DNA of 64,000 bases from Microbacterium sp. SMR1 (GCF_003289625.1 NZ_QMBN01000002.1:394610-458609); one strand, 5' to 3'. Counted from the stretch's first letter, positions 49,749 to 58,895 are shown. Notes: generated by a model not told the origin, from the letters alone. Made by a program: numbers and translations.

Positions 49749-51415
49749 GCGCGAAGCGACCCCCGGCGCCGCCGCCCCAGCTGCCGGGCTTCACCTACCT
49801 CGAGCTTCTGGGCTCGGGCGGCTTCGCCGACGTCTACCTCTACGAGCAGCACCTGCCCCGGCGCAAGGTCGCGGTCAAGGTGCTGCTTCCCGAGCGGATG
49901 GCCGGTGGCTCGGTCGAGCAGTTCACCGCCGAGGCGAACGTCATGGCGATGCTGTCGACCCATCCGGCGATCGTCACGATCTATCAGGCCGGCCTGTCGG
50001 ATGACCAGCGTCCGTACCTGGTCATGGAGAACTGTCCGCGGCCGAACCTGCAGGTGCGGTATCGCGCCGCTGCGTTCTCGGTCGCCGAGGCCCTCCGCGT
50101 CGGCATTCAAGTCGCCGCCGCCGTCGAGACCGCGCATCGCGCCGGCATCCTGCACCGCGACATCAAGCCCGCCAACATCCTGGTGACGGAGTACAACCGC
50201 CCGGCGCTGACCGACTTCGGCATCGCGACGACGACGGAGGGGGCCGACGAGACCGCCGGGATGTCCATTCCGTGGTCGCCGCCCGAGGCGTTCGGCGACG
50301 GTCCCGATTCGGGCGTGCGGTCGGACGTCTATGCGCTCGGCGCCACCATCTATACGCTTCTGGCCGGTCGTTCGCCGTTCGAGCAGCCCGGCGGCCGCAA
50401 CGGCGCCGCAGACCTGATCCAGCGCATCGAGACCGCGCCGCTCGCGCCACTCGACCGTGCCGACGTTCCGCCGTCGCTGCAGCAGGCACTGGCACGCGCG
50501 ATGGCGAAGAGCCCGGCAGCTCGCTTCGACAGCGCCGTGTCGTTCGCCCGCGCGTTGCAGCGCGTTCAGATCGAGCTGGCCCATTCGGTCACGCCGATCG
50601 ACATCCTCGATGATTCGCCCGACGCGGAGGAGGAAGAGGATGCCGACGGCGAGCTGACTCGCGTTCGCGGGATCGTGAGCATCGAGCCGACCACCGCGCC
50701 TCCCGCGGGGTCGACCCGTCGCAAGAGCGGCGCGGAGGCGTCGTCGCCGTTCGCGCCGTCCGCATCGGGCTCGCCGTTCGCGCCGTCGGCGCCCGACGAG
50801 ACGATGCTCCGACCGTCGGCGCGTGCCGGGCAGGACTCGACGGTCCGCCGACCGCGCACGGTCGAGCCGGTCGCCGACCAGACAGTGCAGCGCGCAGCCG
50901 CGGCGCACGGCACCGCCGCGAGCTCGTCGAACCCGGATGCCGCACACGCCGAGCCCGATGGGCATTCGGCCGCGGGTCCGGCCGAGAGCACCTCGTCCGG
51001 ACGTTCGCGTTCCTGGCTGTGGATCGCCCTCGGCGGCGTCGCTGCAGCGCTGGTGGTCGCCGTCGTCGTGGTGGCGAGCATGCTTCAGCCGACCGCGCCC
51101 GCGGAACCTCAAGCGAGCGAGTCTCCCTCCAGCGCCCCTCAGGATCCGCTCGCCGGCTTCGTGCCGCGCGTCGGCGACCTCGCGGGCACGGCGGCCGGTG
51201 CCGACGTGACGTTCACCTGGACGAATCCGAATCCGGCCGAGGGCGATTCGTATCTCTGGTACCCCGTCACGCTCGACGGCGCCGCCGCGCCTCAGCGTGT
51301 GGAGGACGAGACCGTCACCGTTCCCGCCGACCCGTCGGGCCGGACCTGCATCGAAGTCCAGCTCGTGCGCGCGAACGGCGGGGCGGGGGATGCCGTGCGG
51401 GGCTGCACGCCCTGA
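49745..51415 (+). CDS. Transmembrane Ser/Thr protein kinase with Fn3-like extracellular domain
   Basis: A 556-residue receptor kinase. The kinase domain (about 15-280) has GSGGFADVY, VAVKVL (catalytic Lys), ILHRDIKPANIL and DFGIAT. A long disordered linker (about 285-420) precedes one membrane helix (about 424-447). The outside part has about 105 residues, Pro/Ser-rich and then a beta domain (VTFTWTNPNPAEGDSYLWY) that looks like fibronectin III, with two Cys near the end (TCIEVQ, RGCTP). It has no PASTA repeats, so it does not sense peptidoglycan as PknB does. Its external domain echoes the Fn3 modules of the operon's surface protein. The GTG start overlaps the FHA gene stop (GTGA). Confidence 0.92.
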   Translation: MSAKRPPAPPPQLPGFTYLELLGSGGFADVYLYEQHLPRRKVAVKVLLPERMAGGSVEQFTAEANVMAMLSTHPAIVTIYQAGLSDDQRPYLVMENCPRPNLQVRYRAAAFSVAEALRVGIQVAAAVETAHRAGILHRDIKPANILVTEYNRPALTDFGIATTTEGADETAGMSIPWSPPEAFGDGPDSGVRSDVYALGATIYTLLAGRSPFEQPGGRNGAADLIQRIETAPLAPLDRADVPPSLQQALARAMAKSPAARFDSAVSFARALQRVQIELAHSVTPIDILDDSPDAEEEEDADGELTRVRGIVSIEPTTAPPAGSTRRKSGAEASSPFAPSASGSPFAPSAPDETMLRPSARAGQDSTVRRPRTVEPVADQTVQRAAAAHGTAASSSNPDAAHAEPDGHSAAGPAESTSSGRSRSWLWIALGGVAAALVVAVVVVASMLQPTAPAEPQASESPSSAPQDPLAGFVPRVGDLAGTAAGADVTFTWTNPNPAEGDSYLWYPVTLDGAAAPQRVEDETVTVPADPSGRTCIEVQLVRANGGAGDAVRGCTP

Positions 51416-51428
51416 CGTCGGTCGTCAG
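51412..51428. terminator. Small hairpin between convergent kinase genes
   Basis: CTGACG and CGTCAG pair around a five-base loop and cover both stop codons of two genes that converge with nine bases between them. It is a weak terminator candidate. Confidence 0.3.
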
Positions 51429-52798
51429 CCGCGCCCGGGCTTGTCCTGATCGCGCTTGTTCTCGCGCTCTTCGGCCTTCTTCTGCTCGTCGGCGGCCTTC
51501 TCAGCTTCTCGCTCTGCCTTCTTCGCCGCCTCTTCGGCGGCCTTCCGGTCGGCCTCGGAGGCCGGTCCGTCCTGCTCCGTCGTGTTCTCGACGGGCGCGG
51601 CCGGCTGTTGTTCCGACTCGTCGGTCGGCTCGTCCACGACGGTGACCGGCTCGGTCGTGTCGGTGTTCGTCGGCTCGGGAACGGCGGACTGCTCGGTGTC
51701 GGCGGGCGTGCTCGGAGCGGTCTCGCCGGTGGAACCGGCAAGCCACATGCCGCCGAGCGCGGTGGCCGCGAGAGTCGCGGCGGCCACGCCCCCGATGAGT
51801 CCTATCCGCGCCCGCGAGGGCCGCCGGCGCTCGCGCACCGGCGCTCGCGCGGCTCCTGCGGCAGCCGCGGGGAGGATGCGCGTCGTGGTACCGGTCGCGG
51901 CGGCAACGGGCGTCGCCGCCGCGACCGATGCGGGAACGGAAGGCGGGGCCGGCGCTGCGGGGCGTTCCGCAAGGTCGTTCGCCGCCGAGAACACTTCGGC
52001 CGCGCTCGGCCGGTCTTCCGGACGCATCGCGGTCATACCCCGGAGCAGCGCGGCCCAGGCGGGGTCGAGCGTGTCGGGGATCTCGGGCGCGATGGTGAGT
52101 CGTGCAAGCGCCTCGCCGAATCCTTCCGCGCGGGGGAAGCCCCGCTGCCCGGTGAGAGCCTCGAGCACGACCAGGCCGAGCGCGTAGATGTCGGCGGGCG
52201 GAGCAGGCGGCGCGCCGGTGAGCTGCTCCGGGGAGAGGTAGGCAGCCGTTCCGATGACGGTTCCGGGCTGAGTGAGCCGAGCGGCATCCACGAGGACGGA
52301 GATCCCGAAGTCGGCCAGCTTCGCACCCGACCGGCTGCCGAGCATCGGCGACTGCGACAGAAGGACGTTCGAGGGCTTGATGTCGCGGTGCACGATCCCG
52401 GCGTCGTGGACGACGTGCAGCGCCTCGGCGAGGTCGGCGGTCAGAGCAGCGACGTCACCCGCGGGGAGGGGGCCGCCGGCGATACGGGCGGCGAGCGTCG
52501 GGCCGTCCACGAACTCCATGACCAGGTACTCGGCGCGACCCGGTGCGAGTTGGGCGTCGTAGAGGGTCACCAGTGCGGGGTGGTTGAGCGAGGCGAGCAC
52601 GGTCATCTCGCTTCGGGCGCGGGAGGATGTCGTCGCCCCTTCCAGCTCGGGCCGCAGCAGCTTGATGGCGACGGTGCGACCGAGCAGCACATCCTCGGCT
52701 CGGTGGACGCGAGCCATGCCGCCCTGGCCGACGCATTCGCCCAGCAGGTAGCGACCGTCGAGCATCGCCTCTGTGGGCGGCGGTTCGTTCGTGGCCAT
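51425..52798 (-). CDS. Transmembrane Ser/Thr protein kinase with charged extracellular tail
   Basis: A 457-residue kinase. GQGGMARVHRA, VAIKLLRPE, IVHRDIKPSNVLL and LADFGIS show an active kinase domain (about 17-275). One membrane helix lies at about 333-357. The outside tail begins with Thr/Pro-rich sequence and ends with about 50 residues that are almost entirely Ala, Glu and Lys, a probable coiled coil or single helix. No PASTA domain is seen. It is convergent with the kinase at 49745, and GGAGG lies six bases before the ATG. It may act on the same operon's proteins (inference from position). Confidence 0.9.
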   Translation of the reverse strand: MATNEPPPTEAMLDGRYLLGECVGQGGMARVHRAEDVLLGRTVAIKLLRPELEGATTSSRARSEMTVLASLNHPALVTLYDAQLAPGRAEYLVMEFVDGPTLAARIAGGPLPAGDVAALTADLAEALHVVHDAGIVHRDIKPSNVLLSQSPMLGSRSGAKLADFGISVLVDAARLTQPGTVIGTAAYLSPEQLTGAPPAPPADIYALGLVVLEALTGQRGFPRAEGFGEALARLTIAPEIPDTLDPAWAALLRGMTAMRPEDRPSAAEVFSAANDLAERPAAPAPPSVPASVAAATPVAAATGTTTRILPAAAAGAARAPVRERRRPSRARIGLIGGVAAATLAATALGGMWLAGSTGETAPSTPADTEQSAVPEPTNTDTTEPVTVVDEPTDESEQQPAAPVENTTEQDGPASEADRKAAEEAAKKAEREAEKAADEQKKAEERENKRDQDKPGRG

Positions 52799-52843
52799 GG
52801 CGTCCTCCGGCGACCGTGCCCCGGGACGGCTCGGCCAGGCTCC

Positions 52844-52872
52844 ACGGTAGAGATCGTCCGGCCGGGTGCCAG
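52844..52872 (-). promoter_or_regulatory. Promoter of the second kinase gene
   Basis: On the minus strand CTGGCA (52872-52867) and TACCGT (52849-52844) are 17 bases apart, similar to the TTGGCG-17-TACCGT promoter at 31097. The predicted transcript would have a leader of about 40 bases before the ATG at 52798. Confidence 0.4.
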
Positions 52873-52913
52873 GGTCTTGACACCGGGCGGCGGGGTGGGG
52901 CGGATGCTGCAGC

Positions 52914-55712
52914 TCAATGCGTGAGCGCTGCGAGCGCCCCATCGATGCGGGTGACGAGCGCGTCGGGCGCCGAGACGGCGGCGAGCTCGTCGCGCAGACC
53001 GCTGCCCGGGACCCACCGGATGTAGGCGTCGAACTCCGCTGCCATTTCGGGGGAGTGTCCAGCGATCGATCGGGATACGACGGCGCAGGCGTCCGGGGTG
53101 TCGGCGATCAGGGCGAGGTCGGAGTCGACACCGATCGGGGCGAGGGTGCGGACCGGCGTGGTCGCGTCCCACGTATGGGTTCCGGCGCCCACTGGGAACG
53201 GCGCGCGATCGCCGAGGTCGACGATCGCCGTCACCCCGTGCGGAACCTGCGCCCGGACGCGGATCTGCCCTCGGATGTCGGCATCCCGCTCCCACGACAC
53301 CGAGGCGCGTCCCCGGGGGGTGTCGTGCGTGACGTCGGCGTGCTCGAGACCAGAGACGAACCACGGCTGGATCCGTACCTGCGCCCAACCGGGTTCCGCG
53401 CACGCCAGCCCGCCGACGCGTCGGTGCAGCACATCGCCGACGGACCCGAGAGCATAGTGGTTGAGGGATGTCATGCCGGAGGGATGCAGCGAGCCGTCGG
53501 GGCGGACGGCATCCCAGCGTTCCCACATCGTCGTCGCTCCCTGCGACAGGGGATAGAGCCAGGACGGGCACATGGTCTGCAGCAGCAATCGTTCGGCCGC
53601 CCAATCCTGTCCGTTCGACAGCAGTGCGTCGAGGACGAGCGGGGTCCCGAGGAACCCCGTCGCCATCCGGTAGCCGCCGGCGCGGAGGAGGAAGGCGAGC
53701 CGCTCGGCCGCGGCGGAACGCAACGACACCGGGAGCAGGTCGAACTCGAGGGCGAGGGCGTAGGCGGTCGGGGCATCGGAGGCGAGGCGGCCCCGCGGGG
53801 TGACGTACGACGCGACGAACGCATCGCGCACTTCGGCGGCGAGCGCGGCGTAGCGGCCGGCCGCCGATGCGTCGTCGGAGCGGGCGAGCGCGTCTGCGGT
53901 CAGCCGAGTCGAGCGGGCGAAATACGCCGTGGCAATGAGCCCCGGGTCGGTCTTGGCCTTATCGGGCCGGGCCGAGGTCGGGTCGAGCCAGTCGCCGTAC
54001 TGGAACCCGCGCTCCCACAGTCGTTCGGGTCCTGCCGCATCCGCCACGGCATCGACCCACGCCCGCATCGCGTCCGTCATCCGCTCGAGCACCCGCTGAT
54101 CGCCGAACCGCTCGTGCAGAACGGTGGGGATGACGGTGACGGCGTCGCCCCAGCCGGCGGCCATCGTCTCGCCGAGACGCCCGAGCGTCTGCGGCACCAC
54201 CGTCGGCACGCGGCCGCCCCGCGCGCGCTGCTCGGCCGCGACGTCTTCCAGCCAGGACGCGAAGAACGCGTCCGCGTCGAAGAGGGATGCCGCCGTCGGG
54301 GCGAACACCTGGGCATCGCCCGTCCAGCCGAGCCGCTCGTCGCGCTGCGGGCAGTCGGTGGGCAGTGCGAGGGCGTTGCCGGCGAAGCTCCACACGATGT
54401 TCTCGTGCAGGCGCGTGAGGCGCTCATCGGAGCACGAGAACCAGCCTGTTCGCCTCAGGTCGGTGTGCAGCACGACGGCGGTGAAATCCGCCGGGTCGAG
54501 CTCACCCGGGTAGCCGGTGACCTCGACGTAGCGGAACCCGTGGAAGGTGAAGCGCGGCTCGCAGACGGTGTCGGCGGCGCCGTCGAGGATGAACGTGTCG
54601 GTGGCGGCGGCAGCCCGCAGCGGCCGGGTGCTCAGCCGTCCGCCCTCGAGCGCCTCCGCATGGCGCAGAACGATGCGGGTACCGGCCGCGCCCGAGACGC
54701 GGAACCGCACGCGCCCGACGAGGTTCTGGCCGAAGTCCAGCAGGACGCACTCGGGATCATCGCTCTCGGGCGTGGCGGCGACGGGCAGGGGGCGGATGCG
54801 CCGCACCGGCTCGACGTCGATGACCTCGGGCTGCCGACCGGGTTCGGACAGAGCCGGCGTCTCCCACGCCGCATCGTCGAAGCCGGCGGCTTCCCACCCG
54901 TGCGGCCGCCGGCGGAGGTCGATCTCGTCCCCTGCGTAAAGCCCACTCGAGACAAGTTCGCCATCACCGGAGAGTCGCCATCGGTCATCGGGGCGGATCT
55001 CCTGGACGTGACCGTCGCGGTGCCGCAGGCGGAGAAGGGGTGAGGCAGCGGGCTGGTCGCCGTAGAAGCGTTCCGCCGTCTCGCCGAACCCGTACGCCTC
55101 GGTGTACCAGCCGCCGGCGACCTCGACCGCGAGGGTGTTCGTGGCGCCGACGCGGACGAGGGCCGTGACATCGGTCAGATGCAGGGGGAGTCGGTGCTGG
55201 TATGCCGTCCAGCCGGGACTCAGCACGGCGTCGTCGACCTCGACACCGTTGAGGCGCGCGCGGTAGACGCCGTGCGCCGTCACCTGGAGCTCCGCGGCGA
55301 CGACCGTCTCGGCGACCTCGAAGTCGCGCCGGGCGAGGAAAGGCTGGGCGGTACGGCGGGGGCTGGCGAGGCGCAGGAACGGAGCGTTCCACGCCTCGGC
55401 GGGGAACCCCGCGCGGATCTCGCAGGGCTCCGACCAGGCGCTCGCCGTGCCGTCGGCGCCGATGACGCGGGCCTCGAGTCGGTGCGCGGCGCCTGCTCGC
55501 AGCGGTGCGAACGGCCAGTCCTCGAGGATGCCGTTGGGGCGCGTGGCCACGGTCGTCCCACCGTCGAGCCGCAGCTCGGCTCGGGTCGCCTCCCACGCGG
55601 CAGGCGCCTCGACGAGCCACGACACGGGCGGCCGCGGTGAGGCGGCGACGGACAGATCGCGCCGCCGCCCCACGCGCAGGCCGACGATGCGTGGCTCGTT
55701 GGCGACGGTCAC
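52914..55712 (-). CDS. Alpha-L-rhamnosidase, GH78
   Basis: A 932-residue enzyme with the four-part GH78 layout: an N-terminal Ig-like domain, the Bac_rhamnosid_N beta domain (AYGFGETAERFYGDQPA region), the (alpha/alpha)6 barrel with TDCPQRDERLGWTGDAQVF (family motif holding the catalytic acid region) and a C-terminal beta domain (GWAQVRIQPW). No signal peptide is present, so it should act in the cytoplasm on imported rhamnosides. The GTG start at 55712 overlaps the stop of the upstream hydrolase gene by four bases; sequence upstream of it in the same frame is only a shadow of that gene. Confidence 0.92.
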   Translation of the reverse strand: MTVANEPRIVGLRVGRRRDLSVAASPRPPVSWLVEAPAAWEATRAELRLDGGTTVATRPNGILEDWPFAPLRAGAAHRLEARVIGADGTASAWSEPCEIRAGFPAEAWNAPFLRLASPRRTAQPFLARRDFEVAETVVAAELQVTAHGVYRARLNGVEVDDAVLSPGWTAYQHRLPLHLTDVTALVRVGATNTLAVEVAGGWYTEAYGFGETAERFYGDQPAASPLLRLRHRDGHVQEIRPDDRWRLSGDGELVSSGLYAGDEIDLRRRPHGWEAAGFDDAAWETPALSEPGRQPEVIDVEPVRRIRPLPVAATPESDDPECVLLDFGQNLVGRVRFRVSGAAGTRIVLRHAEALEGGRLSTRPLRAAAATDTFILDGAADTVCEPRFTFHGFRYVEVTGYPGELDPADFTAVVLHTDLRRTGWFSCSDERLTRLHENIVWSFAGNALALPTDCPQRDERLGWTGDAQVFAPTAASLFDADAFFASWLEDVAAEQRARGGRVPTVVPQTLGRLGETMAAGWGDAVTVIPTVLHERFGDQRVLERMTDAMRAWVDAVADAAGPERLWERGFQYGDWLDPTSARPDKAKTDPGLIATAYFARSTRLTADALARSDDASAAGRYAALAAEVRDAFVASYVTPRGRLASDAPTAYALALEFDLLPVSLRSAAAERLAFLLRAGGYRMATGFLGTPLVLDALLSNGQDWAAERLLLQTMCPSWLYPLSQGATTMWERWDAVRPDGSLHPSGMTSLNHYALGSVGDVLHRRVGGLACAEPGWAQVRIQPWFVSGLEHADVTHDTPRGRASVSWERDADIRGQIRVRAQVPHGVTAIVDLGDRAPFPVGAGTHTWDATTPVRTLAPIGVDSDLALIADTPDACAVVSRSIAGHSPEMAAEFDAYIRWVPGSGLRDELAAVSAPDALVTRIDGALAALTH

Positions 55713-58663
55713 GATCGGCGGGTCAGGCGGCGCGTGACGAGCAGTGCGATGCCGGCGGCTCCGGTCGCGGACGCGGCGGCGAGCCACGCGAGCGGGGATG
55801 AGCCGCCCGTACTCGCCAACGCGCGGGCGTGGGTGGCTCCGGCCGCGGTGCCGTTGCCGCCGGCGGGGGTGCCGGGTGCCGCCGAACCCCCGTCGCCCGG
55901 CGTCACGGGCTGCGTCGGTTCGACAGGTGGTTCGACGACGGGCGCCGGCGCGAGCAGCCGCACGGCGGTGAACTCGCCCGAGTCCTTCTCGCCCGCGATG
56001 CCGCCGCCCCAGGAGAGGAAGCCGGCGCGCCCGGTGCCGTCTGCCTCGTTGACGATCGCGGCGCTGCTGAGGAGGGATGTCGCCCTGTCGACGCCGCGCA
56101 GCAGGGTCCAGGGGATCGCCGTCTCGTACACCGTCCGCCCGGCGGCGTCGTCGCGCGAGATGGCCACCGGAGCGCCCGGCACCGGCCCCGCCCCCGCGTC
56201 GACGGAGAGCCAGCGGTACAGCTGGGGACCGGCGCTCGTGAGCGCCATGCCGAACTCGTGCCAGGTGGTCGCGGCGCCGGGGGCGCCGCCTGCGACGGTG
56301 AACTGGATGGAATCGCCCTGCCAGATGTTCGCGCCCTGCGCGGGCTGGTCGTGCACGTCGTCCGTGACATCGGCCGAGAAGTACAGGTACTCCTCGTCCC
56401 ACGTGAGCCAGGCGACAGCGGACTGGTCGGCCTCGTCGTCGGCTTCCGGGTTGGCGGAGAAGGCGATCGGCGTGACGCCGTCGAGGTCGTCGAGCGTGCC
56501 GTCGACGGTGATCGTGCGATGAGCGGCCGGCAGGACGGACGCCTGCTCGACGGGCGCGACGCGCCCCGAAGCGGTCAGCGTCGCCCCGTCGACGACCGCC
56601 GTCGCGGTGAAGGGCGCGGGCCCCGGGAGCGCATCGAGCGGGACGTCGATGACGACATCCGCCTCCGGCTCGATCGTCGCCGGCGCTTCCGGCTCTCCGC
56701 CGTCGTCGCCCAGCGTGTACGACAGCGAGTCGAGCGCGCGGGGTGCGGCCGAAGCGTTCGCGACACGGATGCGGAGCACCGAGGCCCCCTCTTCGGTGAA
56801 AGCCTGCGCCGCCTGGAGCGTCACGGGTTCGCTCGCCGACGTGGCGGCGCGCAGCGTGCCGACGTAGCGGTCGCCCTCGTAGACGCGTGCGCTCGTCTCG
56901 TACGTCCCCGCGGTCGCGGGAGCCGGGAACGAGACCGCCGTGGTCGCGACAGCGCCGGGAGCGGTCGTCTGGACCGCCTCGGACCCGTCCGGCAGGACGA
57001 GCCGCCACGACGACGCGGCATCCGCCCGGCCCTGCACGGTCCACGAGCCCGTGACCGGGGCTCCGACGACACCCGGGTCGAGCGTCAGCCCGGCATCGGT
57101 CTGCGCGATGGACGTGACCTCACCGCGGACGTACAGCGGTTCCGTGCCCGTCGACGCCAGCACCGGGGCGCCGGCACCGCCGGTGACGGTTTCAGCGGCA
57201 CCGTACATCGTCGTCAGCTCGGCGGACCCGGCTACCTCGAGTGCCACCGTCTGCGGGGCATCCGACCACAGGACGTGGAGCGGTCCGTCGGCGGTGTCGA
57301 ATAGCACCCGGCGTAGTCCCGGCAGCGGTTCGTCGCGCTCGGCGAACGTCGCCGTCGCCAGGGCATCGGCCGCCACGGAGTAGGCGGCGAACGAGGGCTT
57401 GGGGGTGAAGGCCCCCAGCTCGTCGTCGGGGTGGTGCAGCAGGCCGAAGTTCTCCTCCGTCTCGGCGTCGTCGACGCCATCGTTGACGAGGTCGTACACG
57501 TAGTACCGGGCGGCGTCATGGGCTGCCGCGATCACGGCCGACTTCGCGATGTCGGCCGCTTGCTGGCGCTCGGGCACCGCCCGCGCGTTGGTGCCGGTGG
57601 GCCAGCCGTGCTCGGTGATCCACAGCGGCTTCGACTCGCCGCCGTTGTAGCGCCGCACCAGGGCGTCGATGCGCGTCAGCGTGTCGTCGAGCGCGTCGGC
57701 TCCGACGGGGTAGCTGTAGGGGTGCAGGACGATGCCGTCGAGGTGATCGAGCGCGCCGAGCTGGAACGTCCGCTCGAGCCAGTCGGTGTTGAGGTTGGCC
57801 ACCGCGGGGCCGATGACCGGCAGATCGGGACTGGCCGTCTTGACCGCGGGCGCCGCGGCGGAGAGCAGGGCGACATAGTTCTCGGGCGAGACGTTGGTGT
57901 TGCCACCGAGCCCGAGATCCCACTCGTTCCACACCTCGATGCCGGTGGACATGTCGCCGAACTCCGCGGCCATCGCCGCGGCATAGTCGGCGTACGCGGC
58001 CACCGCGTCGGGGCTGACGGGGCCGTTGCCCGCGTCGTACAGGGGGTTTCCGTAGCCGGCCAGCAGCAGCGGCCGGATCCCCTGTTCGCGGGCGGGGTCG
58101 AGGAACTCCGCCCGGGCCCGCGACCAGTCGTAGACGCCCGGCTGCGTCTCGACCTCGCTCCAATAGACCTCGTCGCGCAGCTGGGCGAAGCCGCCCGTGG
58201 TCAGCGCCTGCATCGACGCCGGATCCCAGGACTGCCCGTAGTGCGTGGCGGCACCGAACCGGCCGGTCGCCGAAGCGGCGGCATCCACGTCGGGGAGGAT
58301 CGCGAACGTCGTCGCGGCGTCTGCCACTTCGTCACCGGTCGCGGTCACCTCGAGGCGGTACCAGCCGCGTTCGGTGACGTCGGGCGTCAGCGCGCCATCG
58401 GCCGGTTCCGTACCGTCGTCGACGACCTCGCCCCAGCCGTCGACCACGCGCCACGCGACCGTCGGGGCCGTCGTGTCGTACCGGAACGACACCGTGTCGC
58501 CGGCGTGGAACAGGTTGCCCCACGCGTCGGGTTCGATCGAGAGCGCGGGTGCGTCTGCGGATGCCGGTGCGGCGAGCGCGACGCTGGCTGTGGCAGCGAG
58601 TGCAAGCGCGGCGGAGGCGGCGACGAGCCGCGGGACGGGACGGGGGGACGGATGCTTCGGCAC
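55709..58663 (-). CDS. Cell-wall-anchored clan GH-A glycoside hydrolase with CBM9-like domain
   Basis: A 984-residue secreted protein. Signal peptide about residues 1-36, an Ig-like domain, then a (beta/alpha)8 barrel with acid/base Glu247 in VWNEWDLG and nucleophile Glu351 in WITEHGW, as in clan GH-A families such as GH39. Beta-sandwich domains follow, then a CBM9/DOMON-like domain (about 800-915; TVDGTLDDL, YLYFSADVTDD). The C terminus has a sortase signal: LASTG (949-953), a hydrophobic stretch and a basic tail. The GTG at 58663 has GAGGAG six bases upstream. It would cut a glycan at the cell surface before uptake, and is co-transcribed with the rhamnosidase. Confidence 0.85.
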   Translation of the reverse strand: MPKHPSPRPVPRLVAASAALALAATASVALAAPASADAPALSIEPDAWGNLFHAGDTVSFRYDTTAPTVAWRVVDGWGEVVDDGTEPADGALTPDVTERGWYRLEVTATGDEVADAATTFAILPDVDAAASATGRFGAATHYGQSWDPASMQALTTGGFAQLRDEVYWSEVETQPGVYDWSRARAEFLDPAREQGIRPLLLAGYGNPLYDAGNGPVSPDAVAAYADYAAAMAAEFGDMSTGIEVWNEWDLGLGGNTNVSPENYVALLSAAAPAVKTASPDLPVIGPAVANLNTDWLERTFQLGALDHLDGIVLHPYSYPVGADALDDTLTRIDALVRRYNGGESKPLWITEHGWPTGTNARAVPERQQAADIAKSAVIAAAHDAARYYVYDLVNDGVDDAETEENFGLLHHPDDELGAFTPKPSFAAYSVAADALATATFAERDEPLPGLRRVLFDTADGPLHVLWSDAPQTVALEVAGSAELTTMYGAAETVTGGAGAPVLASTGTEPLYVRGEVTSIAQTDAGLTLDPGVVGAPVTGSWTVQGRADAASSWRLVLPDGSEAVQTTAPGAVATTAVSFPAPATAGTYETSARVYEGDRYVGTLRAATSASEPVTLQAAQAFTEEGASVLRIRVANASAAPRALDSLSYTLGDDGGEPEAPATIEPEADVVIDVPLDALPGPAPFTATAVVDGATLTASGRVAPVEQASVLPAAHRTITVDGTLDDLDGVTPIAFSANPEADDEADQSAVAWLTWDEEYLYFSADVTDDVHDQPAQGANIWQGDSIQFTVAGGAPGAATTWHEFGMALTSAGPQLYRWLSVDAGAGPVPGAPVAISRDDAAGRTVYETAIPWTLLRGVDRATSLLSSAAIVNEADGTGRAGFLSWGGGIAGEKDSGEFTAVRLLAPAPVVEPPVEPTQPVTPGDGGSAAPGTPAGGNGTAAGATHARALASTGGSSPLAWLAAASATGAAGIALLVTRRLTRRS

Positions 58664-58703
58664 GCGGTGCTCCTCATCGAGTGTTCGCGGATGGTGGACG
58701 GAA

Positions 58704-58719
58704 GGAAAATCGTTTGTCC
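58704..58719. promoter_or_regulatory. Operator-like palindrome, hydrolase side
   Basis: GGAAAATCGTTTGTCC is a palindrome with a central CG pairing at six of eight positions. It lies 41 bases upstream of the GTG of the hydrolase gene and shares 12 of 16 bases with the inverted copy at 58852-58867. Confidence 0.55.
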
Positions 58720-58816
58720 AGGGGGCAGTCTGGCCGCCAGGCGAGTCGTCTGTCAACATGTGCGCCGAGACGAATCCCGGATCTCCGGCGCCTCGACACG
58801 CTCGAACACTTTTGTT

Positions 58817-58846
58817 TTGACGTGTCGGGTCGAGAAGTGCTAGACA
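58817..58846 (+). promoter_or_regulatory. Promoter of the second sugar importer operon
   Basis: TTGACG (58817-58822) and TAGACA (58841-58846) are 18 bases apart, a good vegetative promoter. The predicted start of transcription is about 58853, inside the operator-like sequence at 58852-58867. Confidence 0.55.
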
Positions 58847-58851
58847 TCGGA

Positions 58852-58867
58852 GAGCAATCGTTTTTCC
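58852..58867. promoter_or_regulatory. Operator-like palindrome, importer side
   Basis: GAGCAATCGTTTTTCC read on the opposite strand (GGAAAAACGATTGCTC) matches the site at 58704-58719 at 12 of 16 bases. It overlaps the expected transcription start of the importer operon, where a bound repressor would block it. Confidence 0.5.
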
Positions 58868-58895
58868 TGCTTGCCACTCACACCTAGGAGTTTCA

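Noticed and set aside
55713..57044. N-terminal extension of the rhamnosidase by 444 residues
   Set aside because: The extension lies antiphase within the sortase-anchored hydrolase gene and is Arg-rich; the GTG at 55712 overlaps that gene's stop in the usual GTGA form.
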